From assembly GCA_022565595.1 (NCBI GenBank), contig JAIUML010000003.1, forward strand, positions 62,001-126,000: a stretch of DNA of 64,000 nt. The letters are read 5' to 3'. The translations under genes were made by a program, and so were the position numbers. Each line of letters begins with the position of its first letter. The stretch's first letter is position 1. The notes below the pieces were generated by a model. It saw only the letters and a list, made by a program, of their open reading frames with translations, did no database searches and was not told the DNA's origin. Source of the DNA: Saccharospirillum sp. (GTDB lineage: Bacteria; Pseudomonadota; Gammaproteobacteria; Pseudomonadales; Natronospirillaceae). Shown one piece after another: positions 37,185 to 46,136 of this stretch.

Positions 37185-37814
37185 TTATTGATTCTGGTCT
37201 CGGCGAATCAACCACTCGGCTACATCAAACATACGTGGGTTACCACCGGCCATTTGCCCGGTCACCAGGTACTGCCCATTGACAATCAAACTGGGTGTAC
37301 CCTGCACTTGTCCACCTTGGGTAATGCGTTGAGCCTGGTTGATGCGTACATTAACGGCAAAGGAGTTGGCCATGTTTCGGTACTCCTCTTCACTGACACC
37401 AAAACGGGTAAAAAAGCTCGCAAAGCGATCGTCTGTAGCCATACGAGTGCGGTTCAGGTGGATTTCATTGTAGATGGCCATATGGCTTTCTTCATGTAGC
37501 CCAAGGAATTCGCCGACATAATAGGCCCGAGCTTCAGGCAATTGCCGCTCGTTGAACAGTACTGGTACCAGAGTAAAGCGGATGTCATCCGGCTTGCCTT
37601 GCTTCCAGCTCTGGATGAAGGTCTCCAGGTTAAAGCAATGAATGCAACTGTAGCTGAACACCTCCATGATCTCGCCCACCTCATCACCACGATAGGTGGT
37701 GGGCAGTTTTTCCGGCAAACGCTGATAGTGCGTGCCCTCAACAAATTCCTGGGCCTGGGCCAGACTGACAAGTGATACCAGTGTCAGCAGGGTTGCGATA
37801 ATAGCTTTGGTCAT
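37185..37814 (-). CDS. dsbA: Thiol:disulfide interchange protein DsbA
   Basis: Periplasmic oxidase that introduces disulfides into exported proteins. Signal peptide residues 1-21 (MTKAIIATLLTLVSLVSLAQA); active site C57-I-H-C60, a known variant of CPHC; conserved cis-proline region QGTPSLIVNGQYLV. The start at 37814 has GGAG nine bases upstream; an ATG 15 bases earlier lacks a site. It follows the cytochrome c4 gene but a strong terminator lies between, so it has its own promoter. Confidence 0.93.
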   Translation of the reverse strand: MTKAIIATLLTLVSLVSLAQAQEFVEGTHYQRLPEKLPTTYRGDEVGEIMEVFSYSCIHCFNLETFIQSWKQGKPDDIRFTLVPVLFNERQLPEARAYYVGEFLGLHEESHMAIYNEIHLNRTRMATDDRFASFFTRFGVSEEEYRNMANSFAVNVRINQAQRITQGGQVQGTPSLIVNGQYLVTGQMAGGNPRMFDVAEWLIRRDQNQ

Positions 37815-37930
37815 AGAGACATACTCCATACAGCAAGACAGGGTCGTCCTGTCTGATTATTAGTCTGGCCCGCCATAGGTTGGATACCCATGACAATATC
37901 AATGCTTGGCTTCACCTTTCTATCCTACCC

Positions 37931-37969
37931 ACAAAAAAAGCGAAGCTCCTGCCAGGAACTTCGCTTTTC
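37931..37969 (-). terminator. Rho-independent terminator after the cytochrome c4 gene
   Basis: AAAAGCGAAG and CTTCGCTTTTTTT on the minus strand enclose a further TCCTG/CAGGA pairing to make one long stem, followed by a run of seven T residues on the minus strand and a shorter T-run on the plus strand. It ends the cytochrome c4 transcript before dsbA. Confidence 0.9.
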
Positions 37970-38017
37970 ATTCTCTTTACCGCGACTGAACCCGGCCTGA
38001 ACCGGGCCAGGCATGGC

Positions 38018-38650
38018 TCAGTGCAGACCGCTGATGTAACTGGCTAGCGCTTCGATCTCGAAGTCTTTGAGGCGGAAGGCTGTGGTGCGCATAACGCGAG
38101 ATTCACCGTCGTTGACGCGAACATTATCGGAGTTCTCAGTGGCTCTGTAACCCAGGCGGAACTTGTTCAACTGCAATGCCGTGTATTCAGCATGTTGGCC
38201 AGACAACATTGGATAGCCGGCCAGATCGTTACCGGCACCAGTGGGGGAGTGACAGGCAGCGCAGGAGGGTACGCCTGTTTCGGGGTTACCACCACGGTAG
38301 AGTTGCTCACCCAGGGCGACCAGTTCGGGGTCGGCCTCACCAACGGTTTTTTCCTGAGCGGCGTAAAAGGCCGCAATATCCGCCAATTGTTGGTCATCAA
38401 AATTGTCGAGCAGGCCGGTCATGGTGACAACGACGCGCTCCCCACTTTTGATGTCCTGTAGCTGTTTCAGCGTGTAGCGCTCACCCTGACCCGCCAATTT
38501 TGGAAAGTTCCCGGCAGCGCTATTGCCGTCGGCACCGTGACAAGCCACGCAAGTCTGGGTGTATTGTTCGCCTCGTTCTGCATTTCCGGCTGCTTGAGTC
38601 AGGCCGGCTACACCGGCGAGCATCGCCAGGCCAAGCATCAGTCTTTTCAT
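38018..38650 (-). CDS. Cytochrome c4, diheme periplasmic electron carrier
   Basis: Periplasmic diheme c-type cytochrome of 210 residues. It has a signal peptide (MKRLMLGLAMLAGVAGLTQA), two heme motifs CVACH and CAACH, and axial-methionine regions (TGLLDNF and YPMLSGQHAEY type). It likely feeds electrons from the bc1 complex to terminal oxidases such as the cox operon in this window. The start at 38650 opens the signal peptide and has GGAAG upstream. Confidence 0.92.
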   Translation of the reverse strand: MKRLMLGLAMLAGVAGLTQAAGNAERGEQYTQTCVACHGADGNSAAGNFPKLAGQGERYTLKQLQDIKSGERVVVTMTGLLDNFDDQQLADIAAFYAAQEKTVGEADPELVALGEQLYRGGNPETGVPSCAACHSPTGAGNDLAGYPMLSGQHAEYTALQLNKFRLGYRATENSDNVRVNDGESRVMRTTAFRLKDFEIEALASYISGLH

Positions 38651-38834
38651 GTCGCTTCCCGCAAGTCGATAGAATTGAATAGGTAGTGGCAGACAGCCGA
38701 GCCCTTTTGTCAGGGTGTGATTATGACGGCTGTAACGGTCAAATTTGGGCGCATTATATAGGCCCGAGCGCGCCTTGAGAAGAATTGGCGGCTTATTTGC
38801 GGTAAACTGCCGGTTTTTCAGAGTAATGAGATCC

Positions 38835-39437
38835 ATGTCTGCGCTTAGTTATGATTCGGCCCGATTTCTCACCAGCGCCCAGCAGCTTTCCCAGTGTCCG
38901 GAGGATGAGGGCGGTGAGGTTGCCTTTGCCGGTCGCTCCAATGCCGGTAAAAGCAGTGCGCTCAATGCGCTGACGCGCAATTCCAAGCTGGCGCGTACCT
39001 CCAAGACGCCCGGCCGTACTCAATTGATGAACTTTTTTAGTCTTTCCAGTGGTGAGCATCGCCTGGTGGATTTGCCGGGTTATGGCTATGCCAAGGTGAA
39101 CCGGGAAATGAAGCAGGACTGGGAAAACTTCATAGGTGAGTACCTGGCTGAGCGTCAAAGCCTGAAGGGGCTGATTCTGTTGATGGACATCCGCCATCCG
39201 ATGAGTGAGTTCGACGAAATGATGGTGCGCTGGGCGATTCAGACTCGCATGCCGTTGCGGGTGCTATTGACCAAGAGCGACAAACTCAAACGTGGGCCGG
39301 CCAAAAGCACCTTGCTCAAGGTAAGCCACCAGCTAACCTCCCAGGCCAACTGGCTGTCGGTTCAGGCGTTCAGTTCACTGAAAAAAGATGGCGTAGCTGA
39401 GCTGGAAGCCTGGCTCAATGAGCAACTATTGGGCTGA
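38835..39437 (+). CDS. engB: Ribosome biogenesis GTPase EngB (YsxC/YihA)
   Basis: GTPase needed for large-subunit assembly. G1 [14 protein letters not shown]2/TPGRTQ, G3 [10 protein letters not shown] and G4 TKSDKL are all present. 200 residues. ATG at 38835 is used; an ATG three codons earlier is possible. It is divergent from the cytochrome c4 gene, as in many gammaproteobacteria (polA/engB/cc4 neighbourhood). Confidence 0.95.
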   Translation: MSALSYDSARFLTSAQQLSQCPEDEGGEVAFAGRSNAGKSSALNALTRNSKLARTSKTPGRTQLMNFFSLSSGEHRLVDLPGYGYAKVNREMKQDWENFIGEYLAERQSLKGLILLMDIRHPMSEFDEMMVRWAIQTRMPLRVLLTKSDKLKRGPAKSTLLKVSHQLTSQANWLSVQAFSSLKKDGVAELEAWLNEQLLG

Positions 39438-39438
39438 A

Positions 39439-40347
39439 TCAGCAGATATAGGTGCCAGATACCAGAGCTTTCTGGCGCTCATCGACCAGGGCGAACTGAT
39501 CCAGAGTGCAGACGAGGTTTAAGCGGGCCGGCTGTGGTACCGGCCGCTCGAATTGCATATCCAGCGAGCGAATGCTTTGCTGCCAGTGGTTGCCCAGGGT
39601 CGACAGGACCAGGTTGGCGGTACAAAGCCCCTGGATAAAGGAGGACGAATGACCGAACAGCCGAGCACCAATGGATGAAATGTGCAGCGGGTTCAGGTCA
39701 CCAGACAATTTTCCGTATTGGCTGCCCAGCCGTCTTGGAATGCGAACCGGTATGCGATCGGCCAGGGGGTTGTTCATCAGTGCCAGATGATCAGTCTTGC
39801 CTGCCGGCATGCTGATCTGGTTATCGTTGAGCTGTGCCACAAAACCATCCGGCAGCCCGCCAACATAGAGTTCGTCTTCCAGTTGCATGATCTCGCGGCC
39901 GGTGACATCCCGGACTTCGGACCTGAATACCAGAGAAACAGAATGCCCTTTGAGGGGTCTGGCACCTTGATAGCGGACACTGGTGGTATAGTGAGTGCCC
40001 ACTTCGAAACCCTGCTCCGAAACCAGTAATAACCGCGTTTGAAGATGCATGATGCGACTGAACTTGACGCCGAGATCCTGCAGCACCTGCATCAGCGCCC
40101 AGACACCTGCGGGTGCGCTGTAGGTAAAGGCCTGCGGCTGGCTGCCTTCATAACCAAAGAGGTTGGGCCATTTCCTGGCGGTGTCTTCGCTGAGGAACCA
40201 GTGGGTTTTCAGGGGGGGGAGTGTCGCGGTCAAATCCAGTGATTCGGGTTCTTTCAGACTCTGCCAGACACGCATATAGAACCGAGTGGCATAGCCCAAC
40301 CCGGTCGCCTTGTCGGGTGTCTCAAACCAGCGCGTCTTGGAACTTTT
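39439..40347 (-). CDS. MaoC-like acyl dehydratase
   Basis: About 302 residues with two hotdog halves. The C-terminal half has the hydratase-2 motif YGKLSGDLNPLHISSIGARLFGHSS, with the Asp and His needed for (R)-specific enoyl-CoA hydration. The N-terminal half resembles the inactive FAS1/MaoC_N fold. The start is uncertain: the TTG at 40347 has a GGAGG 10 bases upstream, and a TTG at 40380 would add 11 residues. There is no PHA or fatty-acid gene beside it. Confidence 0.8.
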   Translation of the reverse strand, partial: KSSKTRWFETPDKATGLGYATRFYMRVWQSLKEPESLDLTATLPPLKTHWFLSEDTARKWPNLFGYEGSQPQAFTYSAPAGVWALMQVLQDLGVKFSRIMHLQTRLLLVSEQGFEVGTHYTTSVRYQGARPLKGHSVSLVFRSEVRDVTGREIMQLEDELYVGGLPDGFVAQLNDNQISMPAGKTDHLALMNNPLADRIPVRIPRRLGSQYGKLSGDLNPLHISSIGARLFGHSSSFIQGLCTANLVLSTLGNHWQQSIRSLDMQFERPVPQPARLNLVCTLDQFALVDERQKALVSGTYIC

Positions 40348-40596
40348 CAACCCGGGACAACCTCCATGTTTACAGGACAAGTCAGGATAAAGTGAGTGGC
40401 TACATCAGGATGCAAGACAACATCAAGTATATCATATTTTCCTGAATTACAGAGGATCAACATCCTGGCTCTGACAGCAGTTGCAATGGGCAACTCTTGA
40501 CCATCCAGTCAACAATGACGATTGACCTTCAACCCAGTATAATGTTTCGCTTTCTTGCGATGCCGCCATTGCCACTCAGAGGTTGTTAACGTTCCC

Positions 40597-40851
40597 ATGC
40601 CTGTACGCTTTATAGCTGGTGCGGTTTGTCCCAAGTGCGGCGCCATGGATACCCTCAAGGCCGGTTCGGAAGACGACGGCCGTGTCATGGTACGCGAATG
40701 CGTTGACTGTGGTTACCAGGACCGCATCAGCCAGGGGGTCAACTCACCGAGAGAAGTGGCCACCAGGGTCACACCTCAGTCAGTGCCGGTGGAAGTGCCG
40801 GCCTCTCCCATCAAGATTCTTGACCCCAACGCCAAAACCGAGGATTCCTGA
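40597..40851 (+). CDS. yheV: YheV-family putative zinc ribbon protein
   Basis: An 84-residue protein with CPKCG and CVDCG pairs, a zinc ribbon of the YheV family (PF09526), starting [20 protein letters not shown]. The basic role is unknown. The C-terminal tail is Pro/Val rich. It ends two bases before purE and is probably co-transcribed with it. Confidence 0.85.
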   Translation: MPVRFIAGAVCPKCGAMDTLKAGSEDDGRVMVRECVDCGYQDRISQGVNSPREVATRVTPQSVPVEVPASPIKILDPNAKTEDS

Positions 40852-40853
40852 TT

Positions 40854-41360
40854 TTGACCGACAGCTCAACCATTGCCCCAAGAGTGGGCGTTATTATGGG
40901 CTCCCAGTCCGACTGGGCCACCATGAGCCACACAGCGGATACGCTGAATCAATTGGGCATTGCTCACGAATGTCGGGTGGTTTCGGCTCATCGCACACCG
41001 GACCTGTTGTTTGAGTACGCAACAACCGCCTTTGATCGGGGCCTGAAGGTGATCATCGCTGGCGCTGGTGGTGCTGCCCATTTGCCGGGCATGTGTGCTG
41101 CCAAGACGCACCTGCCCGTGCTCGGTGTGCCCGTGCAAAGCAGTATGCTCAGCGGTGTGGACTCCCTGCTCAGCATCGTGCAGATGCCGGCGGGTATTCC
41201 AACGGCGACCCTGGCCATCGGCAAAGCAGGCGCCATCAATGCGGCTTTGTTGGCGGCCAGTATCCTTGCCAATGAGGATGAAAACGTCAGAGTGTTGCTG
41301 CAGAACTATCGGCAGCAGCAAACGGACGCCGTCCTCGCCAAACCTGTTCCAGGGGCTTGA
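40854..41360 (+). CDS. purE: 5-(carboxyamino)imidazole ribonucleotide mutase PurE
   Basis: Class I PurE mutase of de novo purine synthesis, 168 residues. It contains [32 protein letters not shown] and PVLGVP. The start codon is TTG at 40854, two bases after yheV with GAGG upstream. It is followed after three bases by purK. Confidence 0.96.
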   Translation: MTDSSTIAPRVGVIMGSQSDWATMSHTADTLNQLGIAHECRVVSAHRTPDLLFEYATTAFDRGLKVIIAGAGGAAHLPGMCAAKTHLPVLGVPVQSSMLSGVDSLLSIVQMPAGIPTATLAIGKAGAINAALLAASILANEDENVRVLLQNYRQQQTDAVLAKPVPGA

Positions 41361-41363
41361 TCC

Positions 41364-42458
41364 ATGAACATTGGCGTGATTGGCGGTGGTCAACTGGGGC
41401 GGATGATGGCGCTGGCGGCCTTGCCTTTGGGTATAAGGCTGGTGTTTCTGGATCCTTCAGACTCGGCCTGCGCGGGTGCAACCGGGGTTCTGATTCAGGG
41501 CCAATACGATGACGCCGAAGCGGTGTCCAGGCTATTGGCTGAGACTCGGCGTGTAACCTTTGAATTTGAAAACGTGCCGCCTGCCACCATCGCACAGATT
41601 GCCGAACAGCAGCCAGCCTATCCATCAGCGCAAGCCCTGGCGACGGCGCGTGATCGATGGGCCGAGAAAGCCCTGTTCCAGCGCTTGGGCATAGCCTTGC
41701 CACCCGTGGCTGCCATCGATTCCCAGTCCGACCTGGAACATGCCGTTACCCAAATTGGGTTGCCTGCCGTGTTGAAGACCCGAACCCTGGGTTATGACGG
41801 CAAGGGCCAGAAGGTATTGCGCAATGCAGAGGATGTGATCGGCGCCTTTGCCGAACTGGGCTCGGTTCCTCTGGTGCTTGAAGGCTTTATCGATTTTGAT
41901 CACGAAGTGTCCTGCATTGGAGTTCGAGCCATCGATGGCGAGGTGCGTTGTTATCCGCTGGTGCGCAATGAACATCGTCAGGGCATGCTCTATCGCTCTG
42001 AACCCCTTGCCATGCACCCACTGCAGGCGGAAGCAGAAGCCGCCCTGACGGCGGTGATGGACGCTCTGGATTACGTCGGTGTTCTGGCCTTTGAATTCTT
42101 TGTCCAGGCTGAGCGTCTGCTTGCCAACGAAATCGCTCCGAGGGTGCATAATTCGGGGCATTGGACCATTGAAGGCAGCCCTGCCAGCCAATTCGAGAAC
42201 CACATACGTGCCATTGCGGGCTTGCCTTTGGGTGAAACCCGTCAGACGCAACCCGTTGCCATGTACAATCTTATAGGTCAGTTGCCGGATTTGGCAGCTG
42301 TGTTGGCGATCCCCGGTTGCCACTGGCACAGCTATGACAAGGCGCCCAGAGCGGGTCGCAAGTTGGGCCATGTTACGGTGACAGCAGCAACGCAAGAGGC
42401 GCTTGAACAGCGCTGCTTTGCACTGGAAGCTTTGCTTTGTAATGATCTGGGGGGCTGA
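41364..42458 (+). CDS. purK: 5-(carboxyamino)imidazole ribonucleotide synthase PurK
   Basis: ATP-grasp ligase of 364 residues that makes N5-CAIR from AIR, bicarbonate and ATP for PurE. It has the N-terminal GVIGGGQLGRMMA, the TRTLGYDGKGQ substrate loop and the EIAPRVHNSGHWTIEG motif. It ends close to a convergent unknown gene. Confidence 0.96.
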   Translation: MNIGVIGGGQLGRMMALAALPLGIRLVFLDPSDSACAGATGVLIQGQYDDAEAVSRLLAETRRVTFEFENVPPATIAQIAEQQPAYPSAQALATARDRWAEKALFQRLGIALPPVAAIDSQSDLEHAVTQIGLPAVLKTRTLGYDGKGQKVLRNAEDVIGAFAELGSVPLVLEGFIDFDHEVSCIGVRAIDGEVRCYPLVRNEHRQGMLYRSEPLAMHPLQAEAEAALTAVMDALDYVGVLAFEFFVQAERLLANEIAPRVHNSGHWTIEGSPASQFENHIRAIAGLPLGETRQTQPVAMYNLIGQLPDLAAVLAIPGCHWHSYDKAPRAGRKLGHVTVTAATQEALEQRCFALEALLCNDLGG

Positions 42459-42475
42459 TAAGTCGCCAATTGGGC

Positions 42476-43213
42476 CTAAGTCCGAGTGGATCCGATGTCC
42501 ATGCTCAGTCCGTGGTGCATGGCGAGGCACTGAAAATCACTGGTCATGCCAGCGCTCAGAGTAACCCCCTCAACCCTTTGCACATCCAGACTATCGATAA
42601 CTTCCATCACCGCCATGTCCAGGCGATTGGCGTATTCATCACCAATCAAGCTGTGCACGATCAGGTTGGCCAGTGCCATGTCCCACTGGATCATTGGCTG
42701 GCCCGCCTGAAGTCGAAGTCGATCATGAAACTCTTCAAACAATCGATGGCCGAAATAGGCCTTGTCGATAACGCCAATGAGCCCATACTTGAGCCGTTGC
42801 GGATCGATGGCTTCAAAGAACTCACAGATTATGGTCGTCAGGCGATTCACCGGGGCCTGAAGTTGTGGGTGTTGGCAGCAGCGATGAAAGTCTTCGGTCA
42901 GAACCGGCAGGAGTTGCACGTAGTGCGTCAGCATCTGCCTCAATGACTCGACAGTCTCGGCATCCTGGCTGCTCAAACGGCCTGGATTCTGCTGGTGAAA
43001 GCGCTCGACATAGCGTGCCAGATGGAGAGCACTGTCAGACGCATCCAGAGCTTGTGTCAGTGCCTGATTTAGCCTCTGGCTGGGCATGACTGAGGACCCC
43101 CGAGTCGGTGGTGGAACGGGTGCAACCGGGGCATCAATGATCGTCGGGTTCAGGTCAAAATGGTGGGTCAAATCCAAGGGTAACTCCTGCAGTGGTAGCC
43201 AATACCCGAACAT
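42476..43213 (-). CDS. Hypothetical protein of unknown family
   Basis: A 245-residue protein I do not recognise. It starts MFGYWLPLQELPLDLTHHF, has a proline-rich stretch near residue 30 and then mostly helical sequence with no membrane segment, signal peptide or known catalytic motif. Conserved-looking parts are DKAYFGHRLFEEFHDRLRL and NLIVHSLIGDEYANRLDMAV. A second possible start is the methionine near residue 43. It is convergent with purK and divergent, after ~150 bp, from nothing obvious; the MATE gene lies upstream in the same direction. Confidence 0.6.
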   Translation of the reverse strand: MFGYWLPLQELPLDLTHHFDLNPTIIDAPVAPVPPPTRGSSVMPSQRLNQALTQALDASDSALHLARYVERFHQQNPGRLSSQDAETVESLRQMLTHYVQLLPVLTEDFHRCCQHPQLQAPVNRLTTIICEFFEAIDPQRLKYGLIGVIDKAYFGHRLFEEFHDRLRLQAGQPMIQWDMALANLIVHSLIGDEYANRLDMAVMEVIDSLDVQRVEGVTLSAGMTSDFQCLAMHHGLSMDIGSTRT

Positions 43214-43360
43214 CTGTCGACTTTTTGCTAACGGGCGTCAAACGATCATCGGTGTCTCTGTGACTTGAATTCAGTCTAGCCGTTCCTGACCGACTTGCCG
43301 GGAAATTCGGCAATGAAATGTAACCAGCGCTTGCGACCCTGTGGTCGCCATGCAGCCACT

Positions 43361-44674
43361 TTATTGACGGGCCATAGGCAGTACGCGCCGCCAGTAAACC
43401 CATAACATCCAGACCGAGCGAGTCAAGAACAGCAATAGAAAGGCCCCCCAGAGACCGTGGTTGGTATCGCCCAGTCCGTAGCCGGCCAGCCAGAAGACCA
43501 GAAAACCAGCCAGCACTCCATTGCGCATGTCCTGGGTTCGTCGCGCACCGATAAAGACACCGTCGAGCCAGAAGGCAATGCCACCACAGAGAGGCAGCAG
43601 AACCACCCAGAAGCGATAAGACATGGCAGTATCAACAAGGTCCGCCTGGCTGGTCAGCCCCTGAATAATGTACCCGCCCAGACCGGCAAAAAGGCCAGCC
43701 AAAACGGCAATCAAAGCCATCGCCGCCCAACCGGTGGTCCACAAGACGGAGGCCAATACCGCAGGCTCACGCTTGCCAACGGCCATGCCGACCTGGGCTT
43801 CAGCAGCGGCAGCACTGCCGTCCAGGGTGTTTGATATCAGCGTCAGGAACACCAGCAGGATGGCGTTGGCGGCGAGGACGGTATCGCCCAGCTGGGCGCT
43901 GAGACGATTGAACCAGGCGAAGCCCATCAACAGCACAAAGGTGCGCAAGAAAAGACTGAAGCTGACAGTGAAGATGGCTCGATATGCACTGATCTTGAGT
44001 AACCTGCGCCGATATAGGCCGGGAGCCAACCTGGTCAGGCTGCGCCTGAGCATGAACAGAACCAGGGCGAGTGCCAGATACTCACTGATGACTGTACCCA
44101 AGGCAATGCCATCGGTGGTCATGCCAAAGCCATACACCAGCACCACATCCAGAACCAGATTGACCATTTGCGCCAGGGACACGGTGTAAAGGCTGACACG
44201 GGTGTTTTGCATGCCAATAAAGAAGCCCAGCAACATTGTATTGAAGATTTGCGCCGGGATGCCCCAGGCTCGAATCTGCAGGTAGATCCTGGCTTCGGCC
44301 GTGGCAGCCTCTGAGGCCGCCATAAAGGTCAGGCCGGCTTCGATCAACCAGCGATGGCTGAGCAGGACCAGGCAAATAAGCGCAGTGGCAACCAGACTGT
44401 ATTGCAGTAGCTGGGTACGAATGCGTCGGCTATTGCGCGCGCCATAGGCCTGGGAAGTGAAGCCAGACAAACCCATGGCCAGGAAATTGAAGCCCCAGAA
44501 AACAAAGGCCATCAGGCTGGCCCCCAGGGCAACGCCAGCAAGGTAAATACTGTCGTCCAGGTGCCCCAGAACGGCGGTGTCTACCAGACCGAGTAGCGGC
44601 ATGGACAGGTTGGCCAGCATTACAGGCCACATCAAACCCCAGGTGCGGCGCCATTGAGCGGAGGTTTCAGACAT
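43361..44674 (-). CDS. MATE family efflux transporter, DinF-like
   Basis: Cation-coupled multidrug or metabolite exporter with 12 membrane helices, 437 residues. The N-terminal WPVMLANLSMPLLGLVDTAVLGHL is the DinF-type MATE signature, and the second half repeats it around RLSAQLGDTVLAANAILLVFL. Substrate unknown. It is transcribed away from the cytochrome oxidase cluster. Confidence 0.92.
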   Translation of the reverse strand: MSETSAQWRRTWGLMWPVMLANLSMPLLGLVDTAVLGHLDDSIYLAGVALGASLMAFVFWGFNFLAMGLSGFTSQAYGARNSRRIRTQLLQYSLVATALICLVLLSHRWLIEAGLTFMAASEAATAEARIYLQIRAWGIPAQIFNTMLLGFFIGMQNTRVSLYTVSLAQMVNLVLDVVLVYGFGMTTDGIALGTVISEYLALALVLFMLRRSLTRLAPGLYRRRLLKISAYRAIFTVSFSLFLRTFVLLMGFAWFNRLSAQLGDTVLAANAILLVFLTLISNTLDGSAAAAEAQVGMAVGKREPAVLASVLWTTGWAAMALIAVLAGLFAGLGGYIIQGLTSQADLVDTAMSYRFWVVLLPLCGGIAFWLDGVFIGARRTQDMRNGVLAGFLVFWLAGYGLGDTNHGLWGAFLLLFLTRSVWMLWVYWRRVLPMARQ

Positions 44675-44989
44675 GAAAGCGGTTGTCCATAAAATTATTT
44701 CATCTCCTTAGATATGCAGACTAAGTCATTGATTTATATGCAAAAAAGTAAGTTTCATGCCAGTGAAGAGTCAATTCCATGTCAATGGGGGCTTGGGTTT
44801 TAAAAAGCGCATTGTTTATACTACATTCGACCGTTTCTTTTTCGGGCTACCCGGCTCTCCAAAAACTGGTGACAAATGCCGCTGTGAGCTTGCTGACAGT
44901 GGCCACTCTTGTCGCGCTGTTTTTTTGGAAACCCGAGTCCTAAGGACTCGCCAGGAAAGTCCCTACTATAACAAGTCTAGAGGTGAAGG
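44675..44989. promoter_or_regulatory. Intergenic region between MATE and coxB
   Basis: A 315-bp gap with divergent genes on both sides, so it must hold promoters for both. CGAGTCC (44934-44940) and GGACTCG (44944-44950) form a 7-bp hairpin 40 bases before coxB. No confident -35/-10 pair or gene was found. Confidence 0.5.
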
Positions 44990-46126
44990 ATGCAGAGAAA
45001 GCTGCTTCGGGGCTCACTTGCCCTACCTGCGTTGCTGATCGGTTCCTGGGCACAGGCCGGGTGGCAACTGAACATGCCCAGAGGTGTGACCGATATAAGT
45101 CATCAGGTATATGACTTGCACATGCTGACGCTTTGGGTGTGTGTCGTGATCGGTGTTCTGGTGTTTGGCGTGATGTTCTACTCCATGTACAAGCATCGCA
45201 AGTCCAAAGGCGCTGTCTCTGCGGATTTTCACGAGAGCACCAAGGTTGAGCTGGCGTGGACGCTGATCCCGGCCGCGGTGATTTTTGGCATTGGTGTCAA
45301 GGCCACCTATGTGCTGGCCGACATGTACAACGTCGACGACGCGGAAATGACCGTTGAAGTTGTGGGTTACCAGTGGCGGTGGCGCTATCGCTACCTCAGC
45401 GATGACCCGGATACCGAAGTCACCTTCTTCTCCAACATGGCTACGGATTGGGATGAGATCAACAACCTGGTTGATAAAAACCCCAATTACCTGCTCGATG
45501 TGGACGAGCCCATGGTCCTGCCTACGGGTACCAAGGTTCGATTCATTCTGACTTCGGCTGACGTTATTCACTCCTGGTGGGTACCGGCGCTGGCGGTGAA
45601 AAAAGACGCTGTACCGGGTATTGCCAACGAAGCCTGGACCATCATCAACGAGCCTGGCACCTACAGGGGTCAGTGCACCGAGTTGTGTGGCAAGGATCAC
45701 GGCTTCATGCCGGTGGTGGTTGAAGCCGTTACACCTGAAGAATTCGACGCCTGGTTGGCGGTCAAACAGGATGAAGCTCGCCAGATGGCAGAGCTGACTG
45801 GTAGAGACTGGTCCATGGCTGAACTGATGGAGCGTGGTCAGTCGGTCTACAACACCAGCTGCGCTTCCTGTCACCAGGTGGACGGCAGCGGCAACGCTCC
45901 GACTTTCCCGGCGTTGCGCGGCAGTGACTATGTGCGCGGTGATATCGACGACGTTATCGACATCATTCTGAACGGCAAACGCGGCAGCATGATGCCGGCG
46001 TTCAGAGATCAGCTCAGCGAGGTCGATACTGCAGCGGTGACGACTTACATACGCAATGCCTGGGGCAACAACGTGGGCGACATGGTCACCCCTGTTGACA
46101 TTCTTGACATCAAAGCCGGTCAGTGA
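44990..46126 (+). CDS. coxB: Cytochrome c oxidase subunit II with fused cytochrome c domain
   Basis: Subunit II of an aa3/caa3-type oxidase, 378 residues. It has a signal-like first segment, two membrane helices (about 44-65 and 85-110), the cupredoxin CuA site (CTELCGKDHGFM with an upstream histidine in VIHSWW) and a C-terminal cytochrome c domain with CASCH. The fused heme domain lets a soluble cytochrome c be bypassed or docked. It starts the cox operon, with GAGGTGAAGG as ribosome-binding site. Confidence 0.95.
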   Translation: MQRKLLRGSLALPALLIGSWAQAGWQLNMPRGVTDISHQVYDLHMLTLWVCVVIGVLVFGVMFYSMYKHRKSKGAVSADFHESTKVELAWTLIPAAVIFGIGVKATYVLADMYNVDDAEMTVEVVGYQWRWRYRYLSDDPDTEVTFFSNMATDWDEINNLVDKNPNYLLDVDEPMVLPTGTKVRFILTSADVIHSWWVPALAVKKDAVPGIANEAWTIINEPGTYRGQCTELCGKDHGFMPVVVEAVTPEEFDAWLAVKQDEARQMAELTGRDWSMAELMERGQSVYNTSCASCHQVDGSGNAPTFPALRGSDYVRGDIDDVIDIILNGKRGSMMPAFRDQLSEVDTAAVTTYIRNAWGNNVGDMVTPVDILDIKAGQ

Positions 46127-46136
46127 GGAGATATAG

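Noticed and set aside
40348-40380. TTG at 40380 as start of the MaoC-like gene
   Set aside because: It places the GGAGG ribosome-binding site inside the coding region; the TTG at 40347 fits that site better, though the choice is not certain.
44934-44950. CGAGTCC/GGACTCG hairpin as terminator of the MATE or upstream gene
   Set aside because: There is no T-tract on either strand and it lies in a divergent promoter gap; noted only as a leader hairpin.
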